Positions 27,161 through 34,768 are shown, numbered from the stretch's first letter. The stretch is 39,957 nucleotides of DNA from Lysobacteraceae bacterium (GCA_031263725.1 JAISFF010000051.1:1-39957), one strand, 5' to 3'. Notes: a model not told the origin generated them from the sequence alone. Numbers and translations: made by a program.

Positions 27161-28889
27161 TCAGCAATGAATAAAACCGATAGCCGTCACCGCCCGCCAG
27201 TTTGACCCTCCCCATCGCGGCAGTGGCCTGCTGGTGCAGCATCTCGCCATCCCGTCCATCCTGCGGATACAGGCTGATACCGAAACTGGCCGAAAGCTGT
27301 AGCATGCGGCCTTCGAACCGGATCGGCTTTTCCAGCGCGCCCACCAGACGCATCACCAATGCCCGTGCCCGGACTGCGTCGCAATCCGGCACCACCACCA
27401 CGAATTCGTCCGCTCCCAGATGGCTGACCAGGTCCAGCGTGCGCACCTGCTCGTGAAAGCGCTCGGCGACGACTTCCAATAGCCGATCTCCCGCGGGACG
27501 CCCCAACCTTTCATTGACCTGCCAGAAGCGGTCCATATTGGCCAATATGAAAGCCAGCGGCGCCGAGTCGATCGCCGCCTGCGCGATCACACGGTCGATC
27601 TGCCACCACACCGCGGTTTGCGCCTGCCTGGTTCGCAGCGCCTGCGGCGTTTCCCGGCGCAGACAATCCCTTTCCACCGCAAGCGCGCACATTTCCGTCC
27701 CCATCTCGGCCACATGCCGATGCCAGACCGTTGGCAACGGCAGATGCGGCGAGTGCAGGCACAACACGCCGACGATACGGCCGTCACCCAGCCGTACCGG
27801 CAACGACCAGCAGGAGTCCAGACCCGATGCCGCCAGGGATTCGTTGCGGTTCGCCCATTCCGGCGCGTGCCTGATATCGACGGTCCATTGCGATTGCGCC
27901 CGGTACGCGGCCAGGCCGGCACCCGCATTCGGCGAACGGATCGAAACCCCTTGCATGACTTGTTTGTATGCGGCCGGCAATCCGGGGCCGATCACCGTTT
28001 TCATCCTGCCAGCGTCGTCGATCAGGACCACGCCCGTGGCGACATCGGCGATCAGACCGTCGATACGCCAACAAATCAGGTTCAGTATTTCGTCCAGGGA
28101 ATGCCGGCAAATCGAGCGCTCCAGCACTTCCACCTGCAATGCGCGCAGCCTCCCGCCATCGGGACGCCGTACCAGCAGCGCCACATGATCTCCTTGGCCG
28201 CCGTCTTCTTCCCGCACACGGCTGGCTTTCCCCGACAGCCAGAAACTGCCCCCATGGCGATGACGTACCCGCAATTCCTCGTACCGGCTTTCGGTATCGT
28301 CACGCGCCATGGACAGTCGCCGCCAGGCGCCGCGGTTGTCGCGTCCGGGCGCCAGCAAGCGGCGCCAATTCATCCCCGCCAGCTCGTCCTGCGAATAACC
28401 CAGCCACGTCTGCACCAATGGACTGGCATGGACGATGCCGCCGCCGGCATCGACCGCGATCACCGCCTGCCGCGCTGCATCGGTTGCGGCGATCAGCTGG
28501 TTTCGACATCGCTCCCGTCGCCATGCATCCGTAACGTCGCGCAACAGGAACAAATGCCAGGTCGTCCCGGCCGCCGCGATGCGCGAATGGGAAAGCTCCA
28601 CGCTGTGGCGTCCCTCGGCATCACGGAGTTGCAGCCTGTCCGGAATCTCCATCCCCCGACCCGCGAGATATTCCGCCACCGCGTCCGCCCGCGCATCGCC
28701 GCTGTCCTTCCATATCGATATCACTGGCTGCCCGAGCAAATCGGCGCGATGGCGATGGCACAGGTGCTCGGCCGAGAGATTCAGAAACCGCACGAGTCCC
28801 GTCTCATCGGTCAACAGCACGCCTTCCTTCGCCTGCTCCAGTACCGCCATCAGCACCGCCGGCGCCCATCCGTCGCCATACAGGTTCAT
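27156..28889 (-). CDS. PAS-PAS-GAF-GGDEF protein with degenerate diguanylate cyclase site
   Basis: This is a signalling protein of 577 residues from ATG 28889 (GGAGG upstream). A PAS domain near residues 10-120 is followed by a second PAS (VIAVDAGGGIVHASPLVQTW, LGYSQDELAGMNWRRLL), a GAF domain (about 255-400) and a C-terminal GGDEF domain (about 415-575). The signature reads GADEF at 492-496 instead of GGDEF, and the first metal-binding Asp of the usual D-x-D is Asn451 (ANMDRFWQVNE). The inhibitory I-site RxxD is intact, RTLD at 483-486, exactly five residues before the signature. There is no EAL domain and no membrane segment. Loss of catalytic residues with a kept I-site suggests a c-di-GMP sensor rather than a synthase; this is inference. 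Confidence 0.88.
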   Translation of the reverse strand: MNLYGDGWAPAVLMAVLEQAKEGVLLTDETGLVRFLNLSAEHLCHRHRADLLGQPVISIWKDSGDARADAVAEYLAGRGMEIPDRLQLRDAEGRHSVELSHSRIAAAGTTWHLFLLRDVTDAWRRERCRNQLIAATDAARQAVIAVDAGGGIVHASPLVQTWLGYSQDELAGMNWRRLLAPGRDNRGAWRRLSMARDDTESRYEELRVRHRHGGSFWLSGKASRVREEDGGQGDHVALLVRRPDGGRLRALQVEVLERSICRHSLDEILNLICWRIDGLIADVATGVVLIDDAGRMKTVIGPGLPAAYKQVMQGVSIRSPNAGAGLAAYRAQSQWTVDIRHAPEWANRNESLAASGLDSCWSLPVRLGDGRIVGVLCLHSPHLPLPTVWHRHVAEMGTEMCALAVERDCLRRETPQALRTRQAQTAVWWQIDRVIAQAAIDSAPLAFILANMDRFWQVNERLGRPAGDRLLEVVAERFHEQVRTLDLVSHLGADEFVVVVPDCDAVRARALVMRLVGALEKPIRFEGRMLQLSASFGISLYPQDGRDGEMLHQQATAAMGRVKLAGGDGYRFYSLLS

Positions 28890-29085
28890 TCCTTGCCTCC
28901 CACCGATGTTTTCAACATCCCCCCAGGGTTGGCGCATGTGCCGGCGACTCCCCAACCGGAAAAATCCCGATGCTTCCCGCTACAGGGGGGCACTCGATCA
29001 ATCGGATCAGCGCAACAGGAAACCGGATCATGTCCGATCCACCGGCACATGCGACCGGCCAAAGTATTGTATTTCATAACCCTAT

Positions 29086-29104
29086 GTGTCAACTATATCG
29101 ACAC
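29086..29104. promoter_or_regulatory. Operator-like inverted repeat upstream of the first XRE gene
   Basis: GTGTC-N9-GACAC, with the spacer AACTATATC containing a -10-like TATAT. It lies 54 nt before the start codon of the first XRE regulator, so binding here would be expected to block transcription. Autoregulation by one of the two XRE proteins is inferred. Confidence 0.45.
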
Positions 29105-29130
29105 GACAGCCGTATGGCCGCTGTCTATGT

Positions 29131-29153
29131 TGGCCCCGTGCATTTTGGGGCCA
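29131..29153. promoter_or_regulatory. Second inverted repeat just before the first XRE start codon
   Basis: TGGCCCC-N9-GGGGCCA is a perfect 7-bp repeat ending 5 nt before the ATG at 29159. It has the same 9-nt spacer as the upstream repeat. In RNA it would form a hairpin over the region where a ribosome-binding site should be, so it could act at either DNA or RNA level. Confidence 0.45.
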
Positions 29154-29158
29154 TAGGC

Positions 29159-29509
29159 ATGAAGAAATTTCCTGATCGTCTGCGGGAGGCTCGCAACGCG
29201 GCCGGGCTGACGCAGGAGCAGCTTGGGTTTGCCGTAGACCTGACCAAGTCCTCGATTTCGGCGTGGGAAAACGGCCGTGAAACACCCAGCTTCAAACTGC
29301 TCCCGGAATTGCGCATTGTCCTCAATCGCAGTCTGGACGAATTGATCTGCGGGGTCAGCCCCGGGGTGCGTACCGAGCGCGAAACCTACATCCTGGACAA
29401 GAGTGCCCAAGCCACCACGCCCGGGGAAAAAGCGCTGCTGACCCGGTATCGCAACCTCTCCTCGCGTCGCCGCGAGGCGCTGCTGGAACTGATGAAGCCG
29501 GAAAACTGA
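29159..29509 (+). CDS. XRE-family regulator, copy 1
   Basis: The 116-residue protein has an N-terminal helix-turn-helix of the lambda-repressor type (RLREARNAAGLTQEQLGFAV, then TKSSISAWENGRETPSFKLL). A short C-terminal part follows, with GVRTERETYILDK and ALLTRYRNLSSRRREALLEL. It has no peptidase or sensing domain. The start at ATG 29159 is chosen because the paralogue starts at the same place (MKSFADRL); the open frame upstream is not coding. No clear ribosome-binding sequence precedes it, and a hairpin overlaps that spot. It is paralogous to the next regulator over its full length. Confidence 0.88.
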   Translation: MKKFPDRLREARNAAGLTQEQLGFAVDLTKSSISAWENGRETPSFKLLPELRIVLNRSLDELICGVSPGVRTERETYILDKSAQATTPGEKALLTRYRNLSSRRREALLELMKPEN

Positions 29510-29513
29510 CCGC

Positions 29514-29777
29514 TCATCCACCTGCGCCATACAGGAGCGCAGGCATGATGATGCGCGTCCTGGCGGAACCAGCCGTGTCGGCCGGCTCCGGCTCCGGCGC
29601 GACCATCGGCAACAGGCATGGCCGCCATTCCATGCCGCGGCCGTCCTCGCGAACCATCTCTTCAATGACTGTGTCTGCATCCCCGCATGCCTCGTCCACG
29701 GAAGCCATGTCTCCGGATTCATTCGGAAATTCAGCACCCAATATGTGCATGAATGCCGCACGACAGCATTCCAGCAA
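29514..29777 (-). CDS. Possible small antisense-oriented ORF between the XRE genes
   Basis: An 87-codon frame runs opposite to the two regulators and fills the 306-nt gap between them. Its product is acidic in the middle (SVDEACGDADTVIEEMVRED) and Pro/Glu-rich toward the end. Composition is more protein-like than the plus-strand frames here, but there is no convincing ribosome-binding site and no recognised family. It could be a regulated partner of the flanking regulators or a chance frame. Confidence 0.3.
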   Translation of the reverse strand: MLECCRAAFMHILGAEFPNESGDMASVDEACGDADTVIEEMVREDGRGMEWRPCLLPMVAPEPEPADTAGSARTRIIMPALLYGAGG

Positions 29778-29815
29778 CTCTTTATGTTGGTCTTCATGAT
29801 CAGAGGATTCGACAT

Positions 29816-30163
29816 ATGAAGAGCTTTGCCGACCGCTTGCGTGAAGCCCGCACGGCCGCCGGCATGACCCAGGAGCAACTCGGTTTTGCTCTCGGCGTGA
29901 CCAAATCCTCCATTTCCGCCTGGGAGAATGGCCGGGAAACGCCCAATTTCAAGGTCCTGCCGTTGATGCGCGCAATCCTGAACCGCTCGCTCGACGATCT
30001 CATCTACGGTGCCTCCTCTGGTGTCCGTACTGATCGCGAAGCCTATCTCATTGATAATGCCTCCAGAGCCGGCAATCGCTCCGAACAAGCTCTCCTGACA
30101 CGTTATCGCAAGCTTCCCTTACGCCGTCGTGAGGCGTTGTTGGAATTGATCAAGCCGGACTAA
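29816..30163 (+). CDS. XRE-family regulator, copy 2
   Basis: This is a 115-residue paralogue of the preceding regulator, starting at ATG 29816 with CAGAGGA upstream. The helix-turn-helix region reads RLREARTAAGMTQEQLGFAL and TKSSISAWENGRETPNFKVL. The C-terminal region GVRTDREAYLIDN and ALLTRYRKLPLRRREALLEL is conserved with copy 1. Differences concentrate before and after the recognition helix, while the helix itself (TKSSISAWENGRETP) is identical, so both proteins may bind the same operator. Hairpins with CCGGCTC/GAGCCGG follow the stop. Confidence 0.88.
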   Translation: MKSFADRLREARTAAGMTQEQLGFALGVTKSSISAWENGRETPNFKVLPLMRAILNRSLDDLIYGASSGVRTDREAYLIDNASRAGNRSEQALLTRYRKLPLRRREALLELIKPD

Positions 30164-30167
30164 CCGA

Positions 30168-30189
30168 CCGGCTCTTGTCGTCGAGCCGG
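30168..30189. other. Hairpin after the second XRE gene
   Basis: CCGGCTC/GAGCCGG with an 8-nt loop starts 4 nt after the stop. Its left arm can also pair with AGCCGG at 30153-30158, which overlaps the end of the gene. No T tract follows. Confidence 0.4.
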
Positions 30190-30242
30190 GACTGGCTACC
30201 GTGTCATCGTGGCCGTTCGGCCGCATAGCGGGAGCGCGCACG

Positions 30243-31127
30243 ATGTCCATGATCAGAACGATCCCGGCGGCATGGCCCTTGCCATTGCTCCTGGCCCTTT
30301 CCGCCTGCGGCACTTCGAACGCCCCGCCACGGACAGCGGCAACTACGTCTGCCACCGTGGGAAACGCCACACCGCCCCGACCCGCTCGTGCGGATGCGTC
30401 GAATCCGTCCATGATCCTCGAAGGCCGGACCGTTCCGGTCATATCCGAAGACGACGTGGCCAACCCGACCGTACAGGAAGCTGGCGGTTCCGTCGAAGCC
30501 GCGCATGATCGCGATACGCGGATTCATCCGGCACCGATGACATACGATCCGCGGGTCGCGATCGCGGAGTTTTCCGCCAACTATGGGATCAGGCTCGATT
30601 TGCTTCCGGCAACCGCTTCCGGAACGGACGGATCGGATAATCGCCGCCCGCCGAAGGCTCCGGCAAGCCGTATCGCGTCCGCGGGACTCGGAATGGACCG
30701 GCATTCCGCCAGCCTGGCCGCCGCGGACGGTCTGGCGAGACTCCAGCGTGCTCCCCTCGCCGATTCCGGCAAGCGGCAACCGATAGCGGCTTCCTCCGGA
30801 ATCCCGACCCGCTGGTGGCCCAACGAAGACGAATATCCCCGTATCCGGGAAGCCACCGGGAGGGCGGCCAACCCCGACCATCGACCCGGCCCGGCCCGGC
30901 CGGACTCGGAAGCAGGGCAAATGGCGGCCGCCGCTGCCCAAACCATCCCCGCTCCCGAGGACGACTATTGCCTCGGCGAACACAGGCGCAACATCAGCCG
31001 CCACGGCGGCTTGTCGGTGGCCGTCGGCCCCGTGGACAAGCGCGAGCGCGATTTCGATGAGGTATGCCGCCCGTTTCGCCAGGACCCGATGGAGGATGCC
31101 GGTCCGACGGGCATCCTGGCATTCTGA
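30243..31127 (+). CDS. Lineage-specific lipoprotein
   Basis: The 294-residue protein starts at ATG 30243 with GGGAG upstream. It has a lipoprotein signal peptide ending LLLALSAC, with Cys22 as the lipid attachment residue. The rest is low-complexity, rich in Ala, Pro, Arg and Asp, with few hydrophobic stretches and probably largely disordered. Two cysteines near the C-terminus (DDYCLGEHRRNISR and FDEVCRPFRQDP) could form a disulfide in a small folded tail. No family is recognised. A long antisense frame (30204-31184 minus) exists but lacks comparable start and signal features. Confidence 0.75.
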   Translation: MSMIRTIPAAWPLPLLLALSACGTSNAPPRTAATTSATVGNATPPRPARADASNPSMILEGRTVPVISEDDVANPTVQEAGGSVEAAHDRDTRIHPAPMTYDPRVAIAEFSANYGIRLDLLPATASGTDGSDNRRPPKAPASRIASAGLGMDRHSASLAAADGLARLQRAPLADSGKRQPIAASSGIPTRWWPNEDEYPRIREATGRAANPDHRPGPARPDSEAGQMAAAAAQTIPAPEDDYCLGEHRRNISRHGGLSVAVGPVDKRERDFDEVCRPFRQDPMEDAGPTGILAF

Positions 31128-31183
31128 TTCCGCTGGCCCGGAAACCGGACATCCGATCTTCTTATCCCACGACTCCGACCGCA

Positions 31184-31605
31184 ATGAACAAACCGATCCT
31201 GTTTCTCATCCTTCGCCGGCCGCGATCGTCCCGCTGAAGTCGCAGCCGCGACCGGATCCGTCGCGCGATGTGGCCGCATTCATCGAACGCCGGAATCGCT
31301 GCGACCACTTCCGCGGCGTACCGGATGGAGGACCGGACCAGGGCCCGGAACAGAAGGCGCGCGCGGAAGAAATCCGCCGGGCGCTGATGCGGAACCGCCC
31401 CGGAACCGACCGGCAACTGGTCCGGCTCAAACAGAAATATGCGGACGCTGCCGGGATCATGGCGATACTGAACGAATATGGGGAAAGGACCGAATGGCCT
31501 CTCCGAGCGGCCTTCGAAACCCGGGCTGCCATCGGCGCGCGGACGACCGCGATCGCTCCGGCCCGGCTTGACAAGCCCTTTCCCCCTGTGTTTATTATTC
31601 GCCTC
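31184..31605 (+). pseudogene. Small secreted protein with CDHFRG motif, apparently frameshifted
   Basis: A signal-peptide-like start, MNKPILFLIL at ATG 31184, stops after 17 codons. One frame away an uninterrupted stretch continues in the family-like way (AAIVPLKSQPRPDPSRDVAA, then FIERRNRCDHFRG, PGTDRQLVRLKQKYADAAG and MAILNEYGERTEW). Joining them needs a single-base loss around 31210. The CDHFRG frame also lacks its own stop and runs in frame into the ilv leader peptide (stop at 31722). It is open back to 31057 and has an internal GTG at 31270. I recall similar small exported proteins with an N-terminal CDHFRGE motif in proteobacteria, function unknown. A sequencing error is possible. Confidence 0.5.
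31568..31598 (+). promoter_or_regulatory. Promoter of the ilv-leu operon
   Basis: A perfect -35 box TTGACA at 31568-31573 is followed by TTTATT at 31591-31596 (17-nt spacer), or TATTAT at 31593-31598 (19-nt spacer), as -10. Transcription would start at about 31603-31606, at or just before the ATG of the leader peptide at 31606. Confidence 0.7.
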
Positions 31606-31722
31606 ATGTCTTACGAATACCTGCCCTCGACCGATCACACGCACAGCGCTGTCGTGGCTCCGTCGGTCATTGTCCTCGTCCTTATTACCTCGCCTACAGG
31701 TGCGGGACGAGCTGGCGCGTAA
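31606..31722 (+). CDS. ilv operon leader peptide (attenuator control peptide)
   Basis: This is a 38-codon ORF whose centre reads VVAPSVIVLVLI, with nine Val/Ile/Leu codons (seven consecutive at 31666-31686). That is the expected composition of a branched-chain amino acid attenuator peptide. It lies between a TTGACA promoter and an intrinsic terminator ahead of ilvC. No ribosome-binding sequence precedes the ATG, and the predicted transcription start is within about 3 nt, so it may be translated from a leaderless mRNA. Its stop codon is at 31720-31722, in the stretch separating RNA segments 2 and 3 of the attenuator. Confidence 0.85.
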   Translation: MSYEYLPSTDHTHSAVVAPSVIVLVLITSPTGAGRAGA

Positions 31723-31781
31723 CGAAAAGCCAGATTTCGACGAAAACCCCGCACCGGCAACGGCGCGGGGTTTTTCTTTTT
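31675..31781 (+). promoter_or_regulatory. Transcription attenuator of the ilv-leu operon
   Basis: Segment 1, CTCGTCC at 31675-31681 inside the Leu-Val-Leu control codons, pairs with GGACGAG at 31705-31711. The overlapping segment 2, GGTGCGGG at 31699-31706, pairs perfectly with CCCGCACC at 31748-31755 (antiterminator). The latter is part of the terminator stem AAAACCCCGC/GCGGGGTTTT (31743-31774), followed by TTTTTCTTTTT. Stalling on Val/Ile/Leu codons would mask segment 1, allow the antiterminator and permit ilvC transcription. The structures are read directly; the mechanism follows known enterobacterial attenuators. Confidence 0.88.
31743..31781 (+). terminator. Attenuator terminator
   Basis: The 10-bp stem AAAACCCCGC/GCGGGGTTTT is extended inward by CCG/CGG around a GCAA loop (one A/C mismatch) and followed by a T-rich tail. 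It is 20 nt after the leader peptide stop codon. Confidence 0.92.
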
Positions 31782-31941
31782 CAGGCCTTGCGGTTTTTCC
31801 ATACAACCATCAACCGGATTCAAAACTTGAACGCTTGCTTCTTCCAGCCGACTCCGATCCGCCAGACGCGCCAGGCTAGCGCCGCGCGCGCTTCTCGTCA
31901 TGCGGCGAAACAGCGTTCCCCGAAAAAGCTTCCCCGCGCAT

Positions 31942-31981
31942 AGGAAACCGGTTCAGTGCATTGCCCGGTTTCCTTTTTTTT
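31942..31981 (+). terminator. Second intrinsic terminator before ilvC
   Basis: The perfect 10-bp stem AGGAAACCGG/CCGGTTTCCT, with a 13-nt loop, is followed by an uninterrupted run of eight T including the last stem base. It lies 160 nt after the attenuator terminator and 44 nt before the ilvC start. Every transcript of the operon has to pass it. Confidence 0.9.
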
Positions 31982-32024
31982 CGCTCCCGTTTTCACTCAA
32001 CCATCAACTCAAACAGGACCCACT

Positions 32025-33002
32025 ATGCCTTCCAGCAATCTTCCCCAACCCAAGATCGCCGTCGTCGGTTACGGCAGCCAGGGCCGCGCGCACGCAATGA
32101 ACCTGCGTGACTCCGGCTTCAACGTGACCGTCGGCCTGCGTCCGGGCGGCCCGACCGAAGCCAAGGCCAAGGCCGACGGCTTCGTCGTCAAGGCTCCGGC
32201 CGAGGCGGTCAAGGATGCCGACCTGGTCGCGGTGCTGACCCCCGACATGGTCCAGAAGAAGCTGTACGAGGATGTGCTGGCGCCGAACATGAAGCAGGGC
32301 GCCTGCCTGCTGTTCGCGCACGGCCTGAACGTGCACTACGGCCTGATCAAGCCGCGCGAAGACTTGGACGTGGTGCTGGTCGCGCCGAAGGGTCCGGGCG
32401 CGCTGGTCCGCCGCGAATACGAAATCGGCCGCGGCGTGCCCTGCATCTACGCGGTCCACCAGGACAGGAGCGGCAAGGCCGAAGCGCTGGCGCTGGCCTA
32501 TGCCGGCGGCCTGGGCGGCGCGCGCGCCAACCTGATCAAGACCACCTTCAAGGAAGAGACCGAGACCGATCTGTTCGGCGAGCAGGCCGTCCTGTGCGGC
32601 GGCGCCAGTTCGCTGGTCCAGGCCGGTTTCGAAACCCTGGTCGAGGCCGGCTACCAGCCGGAAATCGCCTATTACGAAGTGCTGCACGAGCTGAAGCTGA
32701 TCGTCGACCTGTTCTACGAAGGCGGCATCACCCGGATGCTGGAGTTCATCTCCGAGACCGCGCAGTACGGCGACTACGTCAGCGGCCCGCGCGTCATCGA
32801 CGCCAGCGTGAAGGCGCGCATGAAGGATGTGCTGAAGGACATCCAGGACGGCACCTTCACCCGCAACTGGATCGCTGAATACGAAGCCGGCCTGCCGAAC
32901 TACAAGAAGTACAAGCAGGCCGACATGGATCACCCGATCGAACAGGTCGGCAAGCAGCTGCGCGCCAAGATGGTCTGGCTTTCCAACAGCAAAGACGCCT
33001 GA
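32025..33002 (+). CDS. ilvC: Ketol-acid reductoisomerase
   Basis: This enzyme isomerises and reduces acetolactate and acetohydroxybutyrate for Val, Leu and Ile synthesis. The ATG at 32025 (AGGA upstream) gives 325 residues, a class I (short) enzyme. The nucleotide-binding motif GYGSQG is at 15-20, with the specificity loop [15 protein letters not shown] after it. The all-helical C-terminal domain carries the metal-binding [16 protein letters not shown] and [19 protein letters not shown]. It is the first structural gene behind the attenuator; ilvG follows after 44 nt. Confidence 0.98.
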   Translation: MPSSNLPQPKIAVVGYGSQGRAHAMNLRDSGFNVTVGLRPGGPTEAKAKADGFVVKAPAEAVKDADLVAVLTPDMVQKKLYEDVLAPNMKQGACLLFAHGLNVHYGLIKPREDLDVVLVAPKGPGALVRREYEIGRGVPCIYAVHQDRSGKAEALALAYAGGLGGARANLIKTTFKEETETDLFGEQAVLCGGASSLVQAGFETLVEAGYQPEIAYYEVLHELKLIVDLFYEGGITRMLEFISETAQYGDYVSGPRVIDASVKARMKDVLKDIQDGTFTRNWIAEYEAGLPNYKKYKQADMDHPIEQVGKQLRAKMVWLSNSKDA

Positions 33003-33046
33003 GCCACACGTTGCTTTCCGAACCTTCCGCAAGAGGTCGCTACCGC

Positions 33047-34768
33047 ATGAACACTCCCGCAAACAGCCAGCCCCGCACCGGCGCGCGCTGGCTGACGCAG
33101 GCCCTGGAGGCCGAGGGCGTCGATACGCTGTTCGGTTATCCCGGCGGCACCATCATGCCGTTCTATGACGCATTGGTGGATTCCAAGCTGCGTCACATCC
33201 TGGTCCGTCACGAGCAGGGTGCGGCCCTGGCCGCCAACGGCTATGCCCGCGCCAGCGGCAAGGTCGGCGTCTGCGTCGCCACCTCCGGCCCGGGCGCGTC
33301 GAACCTGGTCACCGGCATTGCCGACGCCATGCTCGATTCGGTGCCGATGATCTGCCTGACCGGCCAGGTCGGCACGCCAGCGATGGGAACGGATGCATTC
33401 CAGGAACTGGATGTCTTCGGCATAACCATGCCGATCATCAAGCACAGTTTCCTGGTGCGGAAGGTGGACGACCTGCCGGAAGTCGTGCGGGAAGCGTTCC
33501 GGATCGCCCGCGAAGGGCGGCCGGGACCGGTGTTGATCGACCTGCCCAAGGATGTGCAGGTCGCCGATGCCTGGCACCTGCCGCCACATCGTCCGGACAC
33601 GGTGGAACTGCCGCCGTCGCCCTCCGATGCGGGTCTGGCCGAGGCCGTGGCCGCCATCGCGGCCGCCGAGAAACCGGTGATCTACGGCGGCGGCGGCATT
33701 GCGCTGGCCGACGCGGTGGACACCTTCCGCGCCTTCGTCGAAACCACGAAGATCCCGACCGTGCTGTCGCTGCGCGGCCTGGGCGCGCTGCCGACCGGGC
33801 ACCCGCAGTTGCTGGGCATGCTGGGCATGCACGGCACCCGCGCCGCCAACATGGCGGTCCAGGAATGCGATCTGCTGATCGTCATCGGCGCACGCTTCGA
33901 CGACCGCGCCACCGGCAAGCTGGCCGAATTCGCACCGTTCGCCCGCGTCATCCATCTGGATGCCGATGCCTACGAAATCTCCAAGCTGCGCACCGCCAAC
34001 ATCGCCCTGCCCGGCGATGTCGCCGCCGGCCTGCGCACCCTGTCCGCCGCGAGCAGCAACTGCGGGAACTGGACCAGACGCTGCGCCGCCAATCGCGACA
34101 AATGCGCGCCGCGCTACGACGCGCCCGGCAAGGACATCTATGCGCCGGCGCTGCTGAAGCGCCTGTGCGAAGTCGCCGACGACGATGCCATCATCACCAG
34201 CGATGTCGGCCAGCATCAGATGTGGGTCGCCCAGCATTGCCGTTTCAGCCACCCGCGCAATCATCTGACCAGCGGCGCGCTGGGCACCATGGGTTTCGGC
34301 CTGCCGGCGGCGATGGGCGCGCAGGTCGCCTGCCCCGATCGCCAGGTGATCCTGGTCTGCGGCGACGGCGGCTTCATGATGAACGTGCAGGAGATGGTCA
34401 CCATCGCCCGCTGCCAGCTGCCGATCAAGATCGTGCTGCTGGACAACAGCACCCTGGGCATGGTGCGGCAATGGCAGGAGCTGTTCTTCGCCGAGCGCTA
34501 CAGCGAGATCGACCTGTCCGACAACCCTGACTTCACCGCGCTGGCACAGGTGTTCGGCATCCCCGCCAAGCATGTCCAGGCGCGCGCTGACATCGACGAT
34601 GCCCTGGCCGACCTGTTGGCCCGGCCCGGCCCGGCGATGCTGCACGTCACCATCGATGCGCGTGCCAACGTCTGGCCGCTGGTGCCGCCGAACTTCGCCA
34701 ACAGCACCATGCTGGAAAGCAATCCGGCCAAACAGAAAACGGAGGCTCCCAATGCGATACCAGCTTGA
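33047..34768 (+). CDS. ilvG: Acetolactate synthase large subunit
   Basis: This ThDP-dependent enzyme condenses pyruvate with pyruvate or 2-oxobutyrate. The start at ATG 33047 (GAGGT upstream) gives 573 residues. The catalytic Glu56 is in LVRHEQGAALAANGYAR. SGPGASNLVTGIADAM and the FAD/quinone-domain region follow. The ThDP motif begins GDGGFMMNVQEM and ends IVLLDNSTLGMVRQWQ. The small subunit ilvM overlaps its last 17 nt. Confidence 0.98.
   Translation: MNTPANSQPRTGARWLTQALEAEGVDTLFGYPGGTIMPFYDALVDSKLRHILVRHEQGAALAANGYARASGKVGVCVATSGPGASNLVTGIADAMLDSVPMICLTGQVGTPAMGTDAFQELDVFGITMPIIKHSFLVRKVDDLPEVVREAFRIAREGRPGPVLIDLPKDVQVADAWHLPPHRPDTVELPPSPSDAGLAEAVAAIAAAEKPVIYGGGGIALADAVDTFRAFVETTKIPTVLSLRGLGALPTGHPQLLGMLGMHGTRAANMAVQECDLLIVIGARFDDRATGKLAEFAPFARVIHLDADAYEISKLRTANIALPGDVAAGLRTLSAASSNCGNWTRRCAANRDKCAPRYDAPGKDIYAPALLKRLCEVADDDAIITSDVGQHQMWVAQHCRFSHPRNHLTSGALGTMGFGLPAAMGAQVACPDRQVILVCGDGGFMMNVQEMVTIARCQLPIKIVLLDNSTLGMVRQWQELFFAERYSEIDLSDNPDFTALAQVFGIPAKHVQARADIDDALADLLARPGPAMLHVTIDARANVWPLVPPNFANSTMLESNPAKQKTEAPNAIPA

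Noticed and set aside
30204-31184. 326-codon minus-strand ORF opposite the lipoprotein
   Set aside because: The plus-strand gene has a ribosome-binding site, signal peptide and lipobox, whereas the antisense frame has none.
31900-32100. Second leader peptide between the two terminators
   Set aside because: The frame lacks Val/Ile/Leu enrichment, has no ribosome-binding site and runs into ilvC.
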